The notes beneath the pieces were generated by a model that saw only the letters and a list, made by a program, of their open reading frames with translations, was not told where the DNA came from and did not search any database. From assembly GCA_019918135.1 (NCBI GenBank), contig WBZZ01006960.1, positions 1 through 64,000 on the forward strand: DNA of 64,000 bases, in the 5' to 3' direction. The translations under genes and the position numbers were made by a program. Positions 45,301 to 56,662 of the stretch are shown piece by piece (position 1 is the first letter of the stretch; each line of letters opens with the position of its first letter). The stretch is from Paulinella micropora (taxonomy: Eukaryota; Cercozoa; Imbricatea; Euglyphida; Paulinellidae).

Positions 45301-48300
45301 ATTCCTTGCGATGGCGCAATACTATAGCCAGTTTATACCCGATTGGGGTGCAACACGGGCTAAGTGGAGAAAATGATAGATTTTGGAGACTTTGAGAAGT
45401 GGGACGAAGAGGCTTTGCAAGCGTTTCATGCGCTCAAAGATCTTATTTATAAAGACCCGAAAGACGGAGGACTGGTGTTAACGATGCCCGACTTTACGAA
45501 ACAATTCGTAGTCGATACAGACGCATCTAAGTTTGCGATTGGGGCTGTATTACAACAAGAGGATGAGGAGAAGAAATTACGCCCAATCATGTTTATTAGT
45601 AGGAAGTTGTGTGCGGCGGAGAGAAACTATTGCACAAGGCAAAGAGAGGCGTTAGCGGTGGTATGGGCCCTCAAGAGGCTCAGAGAGTATTTGTGGGGAG
45701 GACCTCAATTTACTGTCAGAACTGATCATCATAACCTGTTATGGTTGATGAATCATGAACAGACTGGACGGCTGGCGCGGTGGCAAGCGTTCTTGTCTTG
45801 TTTCGATTTTACAATGGTCCATCTACCGGGGAAGCGAAATGTGGTCGCTGATAGCCTCTCTAGGCTAGAGTTTAACTCAGAAGTATCGGCGTTGGTGTCC
45901 ACGGTGGAGATGGAAGACTTGTCCACTGACAAGGTGTATGAGGTCAGCCACATTGAGGCGATGGAGATGGCGAGTGGAGTCCGATATGACCGCACAGGTC
46001 TACGGTACAGTCCACAAGGCCCGGATCACGGGATATGTTGTGAGCTACATACCCAGGAGGACGCTGAGTGGTCCTATGAGGTATATGAGAATGCGAAGGC
46101 GAACATAAGAGAGGAAGAGGAGACGCAGGAAGTTTATGCGGAGCCTCCTCAAGAGCGGAGAAGTGACCTAGACGATGACCCGGAAAGAATCGGGATACGG
46201 CTAGAAGATGGTACTATCCATATAGCCTCGCCTACCGCATGGAGGCAACAACAGGCTCAAGATCCGGAGTTTAAAGAACTGATACAGTTATATCAGAACC
46301 CGGATGAGCTGAAGATGACGAAAGCGATCAAAGATCAGATGAAGGAGATGGGATGGAGAGATGGTCTACTGTGGTACAAGGGCCTTCACGGTCGCTATGC
46401 GTCACAGCCGGACAAATGGACCCTTTGGGTACCGGAGAGTCTGAGACGATTTATATTTGTCGCAGCCCACAATTGCCCACTTTTGGCGCATCCGGGTCGA
46501 CAACGAACTCACATGTTCGTAGCGAGGCGATTCTGGTGGAAGAAGATGAAGGAGGAGATAGATCAGGCGGTGGATGCATGCATCCCGTGCAAGATAAACA
46601 AAACACCACTGAAGGCAAATTTCGGCCTGATTGGCGAATTTCCTCTTCATGCGGGATGTTTGAGTTTATACACATTGATCATGTGGGACCTTTCCCAGAA
46701 TCGAAGGATGGTTACAAATACCTCCTTACGGCTATTGACAGAGCCACCAACTATGTGTGGATCATCCCTGTCAAAGACGTTACCGGCAAGACGACGGCCG
46801 AGGCGCTGATCGATAGGATCATCTCACAGATCGGAGTACCAAGAAAGATATGTTCTGATCGAGGCTCGGACTTTAATAACGAGGTCATCGACAAACTATC
46901 TAAGTATTACGGGATGAAATGGCAATATGTTACTGCCTATAACCCGCGAGCAAATGGGAAAATCGAGCGGTACACAGACCCCTCAAAGCCTCGCTAAAGA
47001 TGTATTGCACGAAGAAGGAGAATCAAAGAGCATGGGTCGAGGCAGCACCATCATTTGCGTTTGCAATGAACTGTCTACCCTCTACGGCGTTAGGAGGCTC
47101 GAAGAGCTCAATCTCGCCATATCAGTTAGTATATGGGCGTGAGCCTGATATCCCGACTTCGCTCCTTCACCCAAAAGACACTTGGGCGGATGCGGATGAG
47201 TTGTTTGGGATGAGACTTAGAGTGAAGATGGAGGCGGAACAAATAGTCAGGGCGCATAGAGAGGCGGAGCGCCGAAAGACTGATGCTGAAGGGGTGCGAC
47301 AAGCGCACTTGGATCAGATCAAGTTCCAGGTCGGGGATATTGTACTATTGTACCATCCTCAAGTCCCGAAGGAGTCAGCTCTAAGCTGTTCACTCACTGG
47401 AAAGGACCTTATCAGATTATGGAACAGACGGGACCTCTGAATTACAAGATCAGGGGTAGAGGGAAGGTGCAAATTGTGAATGTAAGAAGGCTGATTAAGT
47501 ATGATCCCTTCTTACTGGAAGATGAATCCGTTGAGGAGGCGTTAAAACGGATGAAGGATGATTTCAAAGAGGTGCCGCCCATCCACAAGGAGGCTGGCAT
47601 AGACCAAGACGATGCTTATCGGGCACCGATAGCTGAGAAGGAGGAGAGTGAGGTGGACAGCAAGGAGAAGACTGACCGCATAAGCGCGGTGGGGACTCAG
47701 TCCAAGTCTCCGCGAGAGCATAGCGGAAAGAAGGAGAAGATCACAGAGGCGCAGCTAAGGAGAGCGCGGAATGATCTTATCAACGACCAACCGAGGAAGG
47801 CGATGAGGTCGATGAGATCAAAGGACGTCCACCAGGAGGAGGAGGGGACGGACACTGACCCAAACGCGGGCAACGTTGAGATTGTCCATGAGCGATGGAA
47901 GGAAGGCGATGCGATAGCAACCATCGCATGGGTGAAAGATGTTTTCTATCTGATGAGACCAGCGGAACAACATGTCGCTGATGACACTCTCTCAGACTTA
48001 TACTTGATGCGGGTCGTGGCGGTCCCACGACAGATGCGTGTCACACGGACACTCAAAATATCATCAGCCGCAAAGATAGTACAACCGATACTCCAGTTCT
48101 GGAGAAGTATGGACCCGGTTGAGGATCCAAAGGCAAGACATTATCTGCCAGTATATAAAGACGCAAAAAGTCTCGAGACATGGGATGATACAATTACTCC
48201 CAGAGACAAGGATTACACTGCGTGGACCATTCAGACACTGCCAAGAGGAGTGCTTGATGTCCCTTTTGAATTATCGTTGGGCGGAATCCCTAATAAGATC

Positions 48301-48393
48301 TGGGACATTCTCGAACAGTCAAAGTTCGATCTGACTTTTGTTGGTGGTCCTCCACCAGGCAAAGAAATCCGCGCCAGACGACGAAGGCAGTGA
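42376..48393 (+). pseudogene. pol of copy D, broken by many single-base losses and two filler insertions
   Basis: Linker from 42376, protease 43040-43460 and 43255 onward, RT 44684-45370 (YIDD near 45060), RNase H 45480-45870, integrase 46480-47150, C-terminal extension to 48393. Breaks: frame loss near 42480, insertions in 42917-43250, one-base losses near 44455, 45366, 46653, 46968 and 47372, and TAA at 44652-44654. The last is shared with copy A, whereas C has a serine codon there. Catalytic motifs are otherwise kept. Confidence 0.88.
42915..43268 (+). repeat. Two filler insertions flanked by short direct repeats inside D pol
   Basis: ACATTGAAGACAATATTAAAA occurs at about 42921 and again at about 43029, bracketing about 90 bp of A-rich filler. 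GAGTGGGTAGCCGGACGG occurs at about 43160 and 43251, bracketing about 75 bp of unrelated sequence. Copy A has each motif once and no filler. Confidence 0.8.
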
Positions 48394-48885
48394 CAAAGAA
48401 ACTATTTTTCTTTATGCGTCTCAAATAAACTGATTGATTGCCCACGGCGTATCATGATTTGATCATGCATCATCAGTTATCAATATGAATATTAAAAAGA
48501 CTCAGTGATATAACTTGGCATTCGATCGCAACATACGAGTGCGAAAGGTCGATCGACGATGATACTACACCGTATACGGGGATCGCTAGTGTATTGAGCG
48601 ATGGTGTTCCCGGGTATGACCCTTTCCAAGTCCTGGGATGATGTTCTCGAAAATGAAATGTTCTCTGAAACTTTCATTAAATTATTTTTTACGATAGATT
48701 ATATACTGTCGTACCTGAGCACGGTCAATCTCTACTTGTGTCGGTATATCGCAGGGTCGGGTACATACACCTCGACTTCGGATATAGCTATTAGGACTGG
48801 CCCCCTAATACTATATCATAGGATATCCGCCTTATACAATGGTATGTCATTAAAAAAAGACAATGTACTTACGATCTCCCTGTGA
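48394..48885 (+). other. 3' untranslated region of copy D before the SINE array
   Basis: Near-identical to 15698-16189 of A. Non-coding. Confidence 0.7.
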
Positions 48886-48911
48886 ATAATAATAATAATA
48901 ATGATGATAAT

Positions 48912-49144
48912 AGTGCTTCTCTGTCAATGGCTGATGCAAATCTGCACATGCGCCTCCATCGTCTCACCCGTGAGGGGAGTACGAAGAATTGACGATAGGC
49001 TCTAATGACACCCCCGCACGGGCAGTTCCAACACTTCCAGACGGACCGGTATGTCCAATGAAAATACTGGTGGCACCGACGGGAATCGAACTGGCGACAG
49101 GGCCCAGATGGTAGAACTTGACCACTGGGCTATCACGGTGTCCA
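48912..49144 (-). repeat. tRNA-derived SINE, type I (copy S7)
   Basis: Almost identical to S1 and at the same site relative to the LTR element. Tail 48886-48911. Confidence 0.75.
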
Positions 49145-49145
49145 A

Positions 49146-49513
<368 letters not shown>

Positions 49514-49533
49514 TAATAATAATAATAATAATG

Positions 49534-49610
<77 letters not shown>

Positions 49611-49611
<1 letters not shown>

Positions 49612-49846
49612 GTGCTTCTCTGTCAATGGCTGATGCATTTCTACACATGCGCCTCCATCGTCTCACCCGTGAGGGGAGTACGAAGAATTGACGATAGGCT
49701 CTAATGACACCCCCGCAAGGGCAGTTCCAACACTTCCAGACGGACCGGTATGTTCAATAAAAATACTGGTCCAGACGGACCGGTATGTTCAATGAAAATA
49801 CTGGTGGCACCGACGGGAATCGAACTGGCGACAGGGCCCAGATGGT
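49611..49846 (-). repeat. tRNA-derived SINE, type I (copy S9), head truncated
   Basis: The B-box side is present, but the sequence stops at GATGGT before the A-box and switches to AAT repeats. Tail 49514-49610. Confidence 0.7.
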
Positions 49847-49847
49847 A

Positions 49848-49880
<33 letters not shown>

Positions 49881-49881
<1 letters not shown>

Positions 49882-50050
49882 GTGCTTCTCTGTCAATGGC
49901 TGATGCATTTCTGCACATGCGCCTCCATCGTCTCACCCGTGAGGGGAGTACGAAGAATTGACGATAAGCTCTAATGACACCCCCGCAAGGGCAGTTCCAA
50001 CACTTCCAGACGGGCCGGTATGTTCAATGAAAATACTGGTCCAGACGGAT
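49881..50050 (-). repeat. SINE type I 3' half fused to the LINE (S10)
   Basis: The body from the 35-bp unit to the 3' end is type I SINE; at about 50050/50051 it joins directly to LINE coding sequence in the same orientation. Tail 49847-49880. Confidence 0.75.
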
Positions 50051-50775
50051 TTCAACAGCAACAGCAGGGGCAGATGGGGGCTGTGAAGTGCATGAAGAGC
50101 TAGATGCGAGGGTGTTAGCTGAAGAGAAGAACTCCGAGACACTACGCTGCGCTCCCGAACCCCTCTCTCTAGCCAGGACGTCCACTCTGCGCGGACGGCC
50201 GCGCCGCGCAACATCAACGTCACTTGGGGGAGAGGGTGGGACAGAAGCTGATGGAACCTCAGTGAGGTCACTCACCTCCTCGCCCCCATCCTCCACCCCA
50301 AGCTCCTCCCTTTTACCCTCCCTAGCAGACCAACACTCAGACACATATGATCCAAACAACACATCCAACTTTGGAGGGGGACGCAACGCTGTAACCCCTA
50401 ACAACGCAGCAAGCCTAAAGTTACTGCGGAAGCGCGACTTCCCCTGAAAAAACTTACAAAACAATCGTGATTGATCCACAGGCGACATATCATCCCAACC
50501 CTGCCGCACAGAGCCCTCCCGCTCCCGCCCAAGCAACACATCCTCCACCACAACCTCACCGCCTACGACCTCACCACCCTCCTCACTCCCTCCATCCCCC
50601 TCAGCAGCCCCCACAGCCATGCCACCGAGCCTCTGCATACTCAGCAACAGCTGCTTACGTCTCCCCTCATGCATGGGGCAATCCCATAAGAAGTGCGCAA
50701 GGGACTCATTGACATCATCATGACAACAGAAGCAGCGAGGGGACATGCCACTGACCAATACAACCGAAGGCGGTT
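50051..50775 (-). CDS. LINE C-terminal zinc knuckle segment in a shifted frame
   Basis: Starting around 50770 the neighbouring frame reads PRCFCCHDDVNESLAHFLWDC, the C-x2-C...H-x5-C pattern found at the end of many LINE proteins, then a G/E-rich and serine-rich tail. It fuses with S10 sequence. Copy 2 shows the same frame relationship. Either a shared mutation, translational frameshifting or splicing would be needed to join it to the main ORF. Confidence 0.65.
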
Positions 50776-53700
50776 GTTGCAGCTGAGCAACCTTCTCCGA
50801 AGCAGATTATAATGCGCATCATCAAGGGCTACCCATCTTGGGAACTCCTTAGTTCCAAAGACTTGTCTTAGGATGACTCGCAGGCCATCAGTAAGATCGC
50901 TGCCTGCCTCTCGCTTGTCCCACATCAGTTGCTGCACCATCTTGACGTCCTGCTGAAGGGCCCACTTGTCCACAGTCAAAAACCAACCCTCGAGGTCCTT
51001 CTCTGAGCTATTTAGGAGCTCCTGAAGCCCTTGTTGTAGATCCATTGAGTCCCTGATAGCGCCTTCGGCCTCCGCAGTCCAGTCGGATTTGACTTGAGAT
51101 GCGATGACAGGAAATCGCTTCTCCGGTAGAACACGCAGCCGTCCATAGAACTTCAGTTGCGCCGCCCGCCGCAAACGCTCCGCACTCAAAGAGCGCGCCA
51201 GAAAGAGTGTAATCCACTTGCTTGTCTTAGGGCTGATGCCGAGAATCATCCTCATGGGGCGCAGCATTGCTGCCTCCAGCTTGGTGAGCTGCGATACGGG
51301 GGCACGCCAGACATCGAAGGCGTACTTCAGCTTGGCCCCCACAAGTTGATTCCAGCACATGAGACGATACCTAGCTTGTATCTCACCTGCACACCACAAA
51401 GAGTACCAACCTGCGGTGGCGACTTCAGTGACACGCGTAGCCCGCAGGGCCTGCTCCTTCCACTTCAGGTCGTCGGTGATAACCACTCCCAGGTACTTGT
51501 ACTGACTGGTGACACAAAGCTTCTGGCCGCGAAACCACACCACGGGCTCACCTCGCTCCCTGGTACTTGGTCGTTTCGCCTTGCTCGACGTGTAAATGGG
51601 CATAATTTCCGTCTTGCCGGGCTTCAAGTTGACTTCCAGCCTGTAATCTTCCGCGAACTTGGCCACAAAATTGACCATCTTCTGGAGCTCGGTGCGACTG
51701 TGAGCGATGAGGGCCACGTCGTCCGCGTATAGAAGTGCCTTGATGTCGTTCAGCCGCTTCACATCCGTGATCTTGAGGGCACTCGCCAGCCGATCACACA
51801 GCTCATCCATAAAGACGTTGAAGAGTGTGGGAGAGAGAGGGGACCCCTGTTGGACGCCTACACCCTCCAGTACTTCGGGGGTGAGTGCTCCATCAACTAG
51901 CACTTGCGACGAAGTCTGCTCGTAGCACCTGCGTAGCGTGCGCCAGAACTTGCCCCTTACACCCAGCTTCCAGAGCCTCTCAAATAGGCCATCTCTCCAA
52001 ACAGACGGGAAAACCTTGCGTAGATCGACGAACAGGACATACGACTCCCGCTTCTGCTGCTGACGCCCCTTCAGCCTCTGCCAAAGGGTAAAGACCTGAT
52101 CCGTAGTGCGACGCCCCGGGCAGAAGCCTCCCTGCTCTGGACGTAGCTTATCCGGGCCATCCACGAAGAGTGTTAGACGAGTAGCTAATAAGGACAGATA
52201 CAGCTTACCAAGGCAACTAATAATCGAGATATCCCTCCAGTTGTCAGGATCCGTAGGATCCCCACCCTTGGGGATATTGACGATGATTCCCTTGCCCCAA
52301 GCTTTTGGAGTCCTCTCGGCTTCTCGAATCCAGTTGAAGTACTGCGTTAAGTAGCCATTGATGTAGGCGCCGCCATACTTGAGCATCTCGTTCTTCACTT
52401 TGTCCTCGCCACAAGCTTTGTGGTTATTCAGGGCACGTTGCCTTGCAAGGACCTCCTCTTGCGTGAACGGCTTGTCCAGCTCTTCGCAAGTGTCTTCACC
52501 TACTTCGTGCTCCTTCATAGCCCGGGCCACCTCATCTCTGAAGCGATCGTTCCAGTGGAACTGCCGCTTAGCTTCGGCTTCCTCCCACTCCAGCGAGCCT
52601 GCTTCTGCACAGCACTCCACCACAACAGCCGCACTTGCCGGATTTTCCCGTGGCTTCACCGAATTTTTCCGAAATTCCTCCCACCGAGCGACCTTTTCCG
52701 GCAGCGTACACGCCAGTGAGCCATCCTCCCTTTGCACCGGCGCGGAGACCTTCGTTCTGCGTGCCCCGCCAAGCCGCTTCGCGAGTAGCCAAAAGCGCTT
52801 TGAGGATTGTTCGCGTTGACATTTGACCGCTTCTTCCTGCACTTGCTTGAAGGAGGCGGACTTCTTGGCCCGAGTTGCCTTCCGAATTTGCTTGCGGAGC
52901 CGTAGCCAATTCAGACGGGCTTCCGCATTCGATTCATCCCTCCTGTATGCTGCGTAGGCCTCCCGGCGCTGCTGAATGAGCTCCTTTAGCTCCCCGTCGA
53001 ACCAATTGTTGGTGAAACGGGGTCGTATACATCTGGAGCCAAGGACCCGGTGCGCCGCCATTCGGAAGGACTGCGCCACTCGCTCGGTGACGTCATCTAC
53101 CACCCGTTGGCTGTCGGCACCACCCGATAGGTCAAGCTCAGGCAGCTGATGCACTCCAAGCTTCTGTAGGCAATGCTGGAATACGTCATCGAACTTGTCG
53201 CGTAGATAATCCAGCGCTTGCTTCGCAGCGTGATCATTACCCGAGACACCAGCACCAATAAGCTTATCAACACGAAAGGACCTGTAAGGTTTCGCAGCCC
53301 GCTTTGGCCGGCGCTGGCCGCTCCACGTCAGTTCGGCCCATACTGCCTTGTGGTCCGTATCAAGATCATCTTCGCATACTCCGAACTTTGCTCCAGATGC
53401 CAAGCCAGGCGACGCGCAGATGTAATCGAGGAGGTGCTTGCCTGTGCCCATGCCGCGCTGCTCACGCCGGGACCACCAGTAGGACCCTTCCACTGGGCAC
53501 GAGAAGCCGCTCAGATTTCGCAGGCCCGTAGCGACGAGGACAGCCGCGAGTCTCTTGCCGTTCTCCGAACGTACCGGTACTCCCTTATCATCGACCTCCC
53601 CGTGTTGACCGACGATGCCCTCCTCTTTTCGGCTGCATGCCGGCCCGAGCTTCGCGTTGGCATCCGCCACCGTGACCACAAGACCTTTGGCTCCAAAAAA

Positions 53701-55056
53701 AGCTATAGCTGCCTGCCAGGCCGCATACGCCTCTGACGACTCTTCTTCCTGCGTTTCCTGGGGAAAGTAGCCGTTGCCCACATAGATATCCTGAGCGCCG
53801 GTAACACCCGAGGCGATACGCAGCCACACTTGCTGCCGGTGGTCGACGGGGGCTGACACCAGGTTGCAATACGGACCAAGGAAGTTAGCAACCGCGAATA
53901 GAACCCCACCCTTGCAGCGATTTTTCTCGCTGACCTCCGCAGGTTTTCCAAAAATCCGGAATCCATCCAGGCTGCATTTGGAAAGTTGCTTCTTGCCCAT
54001 GCGGTGCTCCTGAGCCCCGATGACTAGCCAGCCCTCGTGCTTGTAGAATGATGCCCATTCCGCCGTGCCTACGTTGTCGTATCCCGTTTTACCCTGCCAG
54101 TTGTGACTCGCGACGAGTAGCTTGAAGCCGGTATCGAACTGCTTGGAGCGGTGCTTCTTGGCTCGTTTCCGGACCCGACGGCCGCGCTTGGCTTCCGCCC
54201 TCGTGCTGCCCCCCTCTGCAGGTGCTTGCGCAGGTTGGTCCCCCACTGCACTGGCCGCCGAATGCAGGGGCACCACATGCACATCAGCACACTCAGACAC
54301 ACACTTAGGTGCATCGGCAGCCAATTCCGAAGACACCACCTGCACATCATCGACACATTCTTCATGCAGAGGCAAGACGCGATATCCCGTCGCAGCTTCC
54401 TCCTTCCGGACCGCCGCTTCCCCACGCAGATGGATGCGAATAAGCCTTCGGACACGTTCCCTGTCCCTGAACCTGCGCCCAAGGGCCACATTGACCCCTA
54501 TGCCGAAAAATTTGAGATGTTTGAGTTGCTGCAACGCCGTCTGCCTGCTGTCATCGTCCTCGTAGACCAGCTCCAGGTGACGAGACATTCGCTGGCCTTG
54601 CCACTCCATTACCGGGACCACCAGACCAAGACCGCTCATTTTGGAGGCGATCTCCTGTAGATTGGCGCGTTCTGAGAGCCCCCAGACAATCAGATTACGC
54701 CCGTCCTTGTCGTACCGATCTACCCGCCGGTACCGTCGAGGCGGCGGTGCCATCTGCCATATAGCGCCGCTCGCCTTATGTTGAAGCGCCGACCCGTGTG
54801 CCAGGTTTGGGGAGGAAGGATGAGGCGCAGCTAAGATAGCCTCTCCACGTGGTTCAGGAATTCCGTCATATACGCGAGCCCTCATCCTCCCATCCTGGGA
54901 CATCGGGCCAGAGCCCGTCGAAGAGGCATTCCCACGGGGATTGTCCAGGTCTTCGGCGATTCTACCTTGTCCCATAAGGGCCACAGTGGTAGCTCCGTGC
55001 TTCGCGTATTTGTAATCCATTGAGAGTAGTAGACGGCCAATGTCGCTGGCCATCAC
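50641..55056 (-). CDS. LINE polyprotein: RRM-like, endonuclease, reverse transcriptase
   Basis: 1471 residues. An RRM-like segment (about 110-200, RNLIVWGL) precedes a basic linker. The apurinic-type endonuclease (about 311-578) shows GAQEHR with the catalytic glutamate, VADANAKLG and the C-terminal DTDH. The reverse transcriptase (about 900-1200) has FVDLRKVF, QGSPLSP and the YADD box at about residue 1110. No RNase H was seen. The protein would nick target DNA and copy its RNA there (target-primed reverse transcription). This frame ends at 50641 within what should be the C-terminal zinc knuckle, which is encoded in another frame. Confidence 0.9.
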   Translation of the reverse strand: MMASDIGRLLLSMDYKYAKHGATTVALMGQGRIAEDLDNPRGNASSTGSGPMSQDGRMRARVYDGIPEPRGEAILAAPHPSSPNLAHGSALQHKASGAIWQMAPPPRRYRRVDRYDKDGRNLIVWGLSERANLQEIASKMSGLGLVVPVMEWQGQRMSRHLELVYEDDDSRQTALQQLKHLKFFGIGVNVALGRRFRDRERVRRLIRIHLRGEAAVRKEEAATGYRVLPLHEECVDDVQVVSSELAADAPKCVSECADVHVVPLHSAASAVGDQPAQAPAEGGSTRAEAKRGRRVRKRAKKHRSKQFDTGFKLLVASHNWQGKTGYDNVGTAEWASFYKHEGWLVIGAQEHRMGKKQLSKCSLDGFRIFGKPAEVSEKNRCKGGVLFAVANFLGPYCNLVSAPVDHRQQVWLRIASGVTGAQDIYVGNGYFPQETQEEESSEAYAAWQAAIAFFGAKGLVVTVADANAKLGPACSRKEEGIVGQHGEVDDKGVPVRSENGKRLAAVLVATGLRNLSGFSCPVEGSYWWSRREQRGMGTGKHLLDYICASPGLASGAKFGVCEDDLDTDHKAVWAELTWSGQRRPKRAAKPYRSFRVDKLIGAGVSGNDHAAKQALDYLRDKFDDVFQHCLQKLGVHQLPELDLSGGADSQRVVDDVTERVAQSFRMAAHRVLGSRCIRPRFTNNWFDGELKELIQQRREAYAAYRRDESNAEARLNWLRLRKQIRKATRAKKSASFKQVQEEAVKCQREQSSKRFWLLAKRLGGARRTKVSAPVQREDGSLACTLPEKVARWEEFRKNSVKPRENPASAAVVVECCAEAGSLEWEEAEAKRQFHWNDRFRDEVARAMKEHEVGEDTCEELDKPFTQEEVLARQRALNNHKACGEDKVKNEMLKYGGAYINGYLTQYFNWIREAERTPKAWGKGIIVNIPKGGDPTDPDNWRDISIISCLGKLYLSLLATRLTLFVDGPDKLRPEQGGFCPGRRTTDQVFTLWQRLKGRQQQKRESYVLFVDLRKVFPSVWRDGLFERLWKLGVRGKFWRTLRRCYEQTSSQVLVDGALTPEVLEGVGVQQGSPLSPTLFNVFMDELCDRLASALKITDVKRLNDIKALLYADDVALIAHSRTELQKMVNFVAKFAEDYRLEVNLKPGKTEIMPIYTSSKAKRPSTRERGEPVVWFRGQKLCVTSQYKYLGVVITDDLKWKEQALRATRVTEVATAGWYSLWCAGEIQARYRLMCWNQLVGAKLKYAFDVWRAPVSQLTKLEAAMLRPMRMILGISPKTSKWITLFLARSLSAERLRRAAQLKFYGRLRVLPEKRFPVIASQVKSDWTAEAEGAIRDSMDLQQGLQELLNSSEKDLEGWFLTVDKWALQQDVKMVQQLMWDKREAGSDLTDGLRVILRQVFGTKEFPRWVALDDAHYNLLRRRLLSCNNRLRLYWSVACPLAASVVMMMSMSPLRTSYGIAPCMRGDVSSCC

Positions 55057-56043
55057 CGCCGCGCCTCTTTACGCCGAGGAAAGCGCCCGTCCATGCAAAT
55101 AGCATCGGCGGTATCTGCAACACACACTACACGCATTTCCGCCGGTGTCACTGGACGCTGCCGCGTCGCTTCGTGCCCTTCGGCGCCCGCCAGCACCCCC
55201 AGCGTCGCCAGAACCTGCCTCACGCACTACACACACTCTCCATCGCATCGCCAACGCCTCTACTCTCATGCCTTATGGACTTTCAGCTGCTCCTAACAAT
55301 ACACATCATGAGGTACGGGTGTCCCCGAGTGGAGCCAGATCGGACGGCGTGCCGCTGAAACTCCTTCCCCCACGTGGGTATAGAAGGCGCGAACCTAGCG
55401 GTACCTATAGGGTCTTACAGACAAGTATAGTAATCCCAGCCGAAGCTGCTCAGTTAGAAATGCAACGGTGGAGGGTGTGAATGCATGGGGCAAGGCACGG
55501 CAACGCAGCAAGGCACTGGCAGGCATTGGGACCGACTGATGCCCCTCTCCAACGTGCGCTCATCATGTGTTCCAGTTAGGCAAGCCCGAAGAAGCGAAGA
55601 TAGGGAGGAGACAAAACCCAGATAGGATGAAGATAGGATGAACATGAAGCCGAAATGGAGCCGAGTTGGAACAGGTCAACTCGGCCCCATCTCGGTTCAA
55701 TGTGAATCCTATTTTCAACCCATCTCGGTACTGTTTCCTCCGAATGCTCACCTCAACAAGATCACCAAACCGGAACTGGAAGCCCCCAGGCATTTACTCG
55801 GCAGGAAATTCGGCGAAAATGGGCTAACCAGGAAACCAGACCCAAACCAACAGCCAAGAAAAACGAGCCAACCAACAATCCAACAGACAACCCCACAACC
55901 TGCCTGGCCGAACCCCTACCGAGTAAATGCCCAGTTGAGAGTTGCGCATATCCCGGTGACCGCCCTCCCCAAGCGGTCACCTTCGTGGGGAGAGGCCCAA
56001 CCACCTCCTCTTCCCATGGAGTGCCATCTTGTGCACCCCTCCA

Positions 56044-56044
<1 letters not shown>
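55057..56044 (-). other. LINE 5' untranslated region
   Basis: No coding frame was credible. A perfect 9-bp hairpin GGTGACCGC/GCGGTCACC lies at 55955-55981, close to the element's 5' end. The first 60 nt (minus strand, from 56044) recur at the start of the short element at 61349-61957. Confidence 0.6.
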
Positions 56045-56098
<54 letters not shown>

Positions 56099-56109
<11 letters not shown>

Positions 56110-56424
56110 GAAGAAGAAGGAGATCAAAGGGGGAATCGTACTACAGCACCACGTTGCTTGTATTCTTTTATTAATAGTAGGTTTGTTCTTGACATACTGC
56201 AAAAAAAAAAAAAAAAAAAAATAGATTGAGGGGAAGGAGTTCAAAAATCTACAAGAATGGCTGGAGAATCCGCTTTGACGTGCCGCATGAGGATATATTT
56301 ATCGTCTTTTAGCGTCTATCCGTGGGTCGATGCGCTGTGTGGCATGACTCCATAGCGCATACTATTTGCAGAAAGAAATGTATGACGAAAATGCTATTTC
56401 CGTCATAAAATCGGGAGGGGGTAC
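56099..56424 (+). other. 3' region of copy D after the nested elements
   Basis: Collinear with 18041-18227 plus 21150-21323 of A but without the DNA transposon, so it gives the empty site for that insertion. It includes an A run at about 56201-56221 and the polypurine tract at about 56412-56424. Confidence 0.7.
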
Positions 56425-56662
56425 TGTAGGCATCACCCCCCGGATAGCCGGTAAAAAGTATCTTTTCCTGATGACAGGTGCACCAGCTTATTTTTCAGTA
56501 TTATTTGTCCGGATTGGACCTGATGCCATTTTATTCCTGGTCTGTTGCAGTTTTCCTTTTCGGCTTCACTGAGCTAATATAACGAGACATCATTCTCATC
56601 TTTTGAGGACTGTGTTTGGTTGTATTACCGACTTTTTACGAGCTATCGTTGGGTGCATTACA
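56425..56662 (+). repeat. 3' LTR of copy D
   Basis: TGTAGGCATCACCCC to GGGTGCATTACA, followed by GTTGGAG, which resembles the start of a primer-binding site. This hints that the LTR may be the 5' LTR of a lost element or a recombination product. Confidence 0.85.

Larger units (their letters stand above)
50051..56044 (-). mobile_element. APE-type LINE, copy 1, with SINE-derived 3' end
   Basis: About 6 kb on the minus strand: 5' UTR 55057-56044, one long ORF (55056-50641), a C-terminal part in another frame (to about 50051) and a 3' end taken from SINE S10. The 5' end abuts an (AAT)n tract (56045-56098), beyond which copy D resumes. The insertion point thus lies in a TAA repeat inside copy D. 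Confidence 0.88.

Noticed and set aside
51157..54660. Several plus-strand frames of 100-190 residues over the LINE
   Set aside because: Shadows of the minus-strand polyprotein.
55020..55480. Plus-strand proteins opposite the LINE 5' UTR
   Set aside because: Antisense frames in GC-rich sequence, no domain and not kept between frames.
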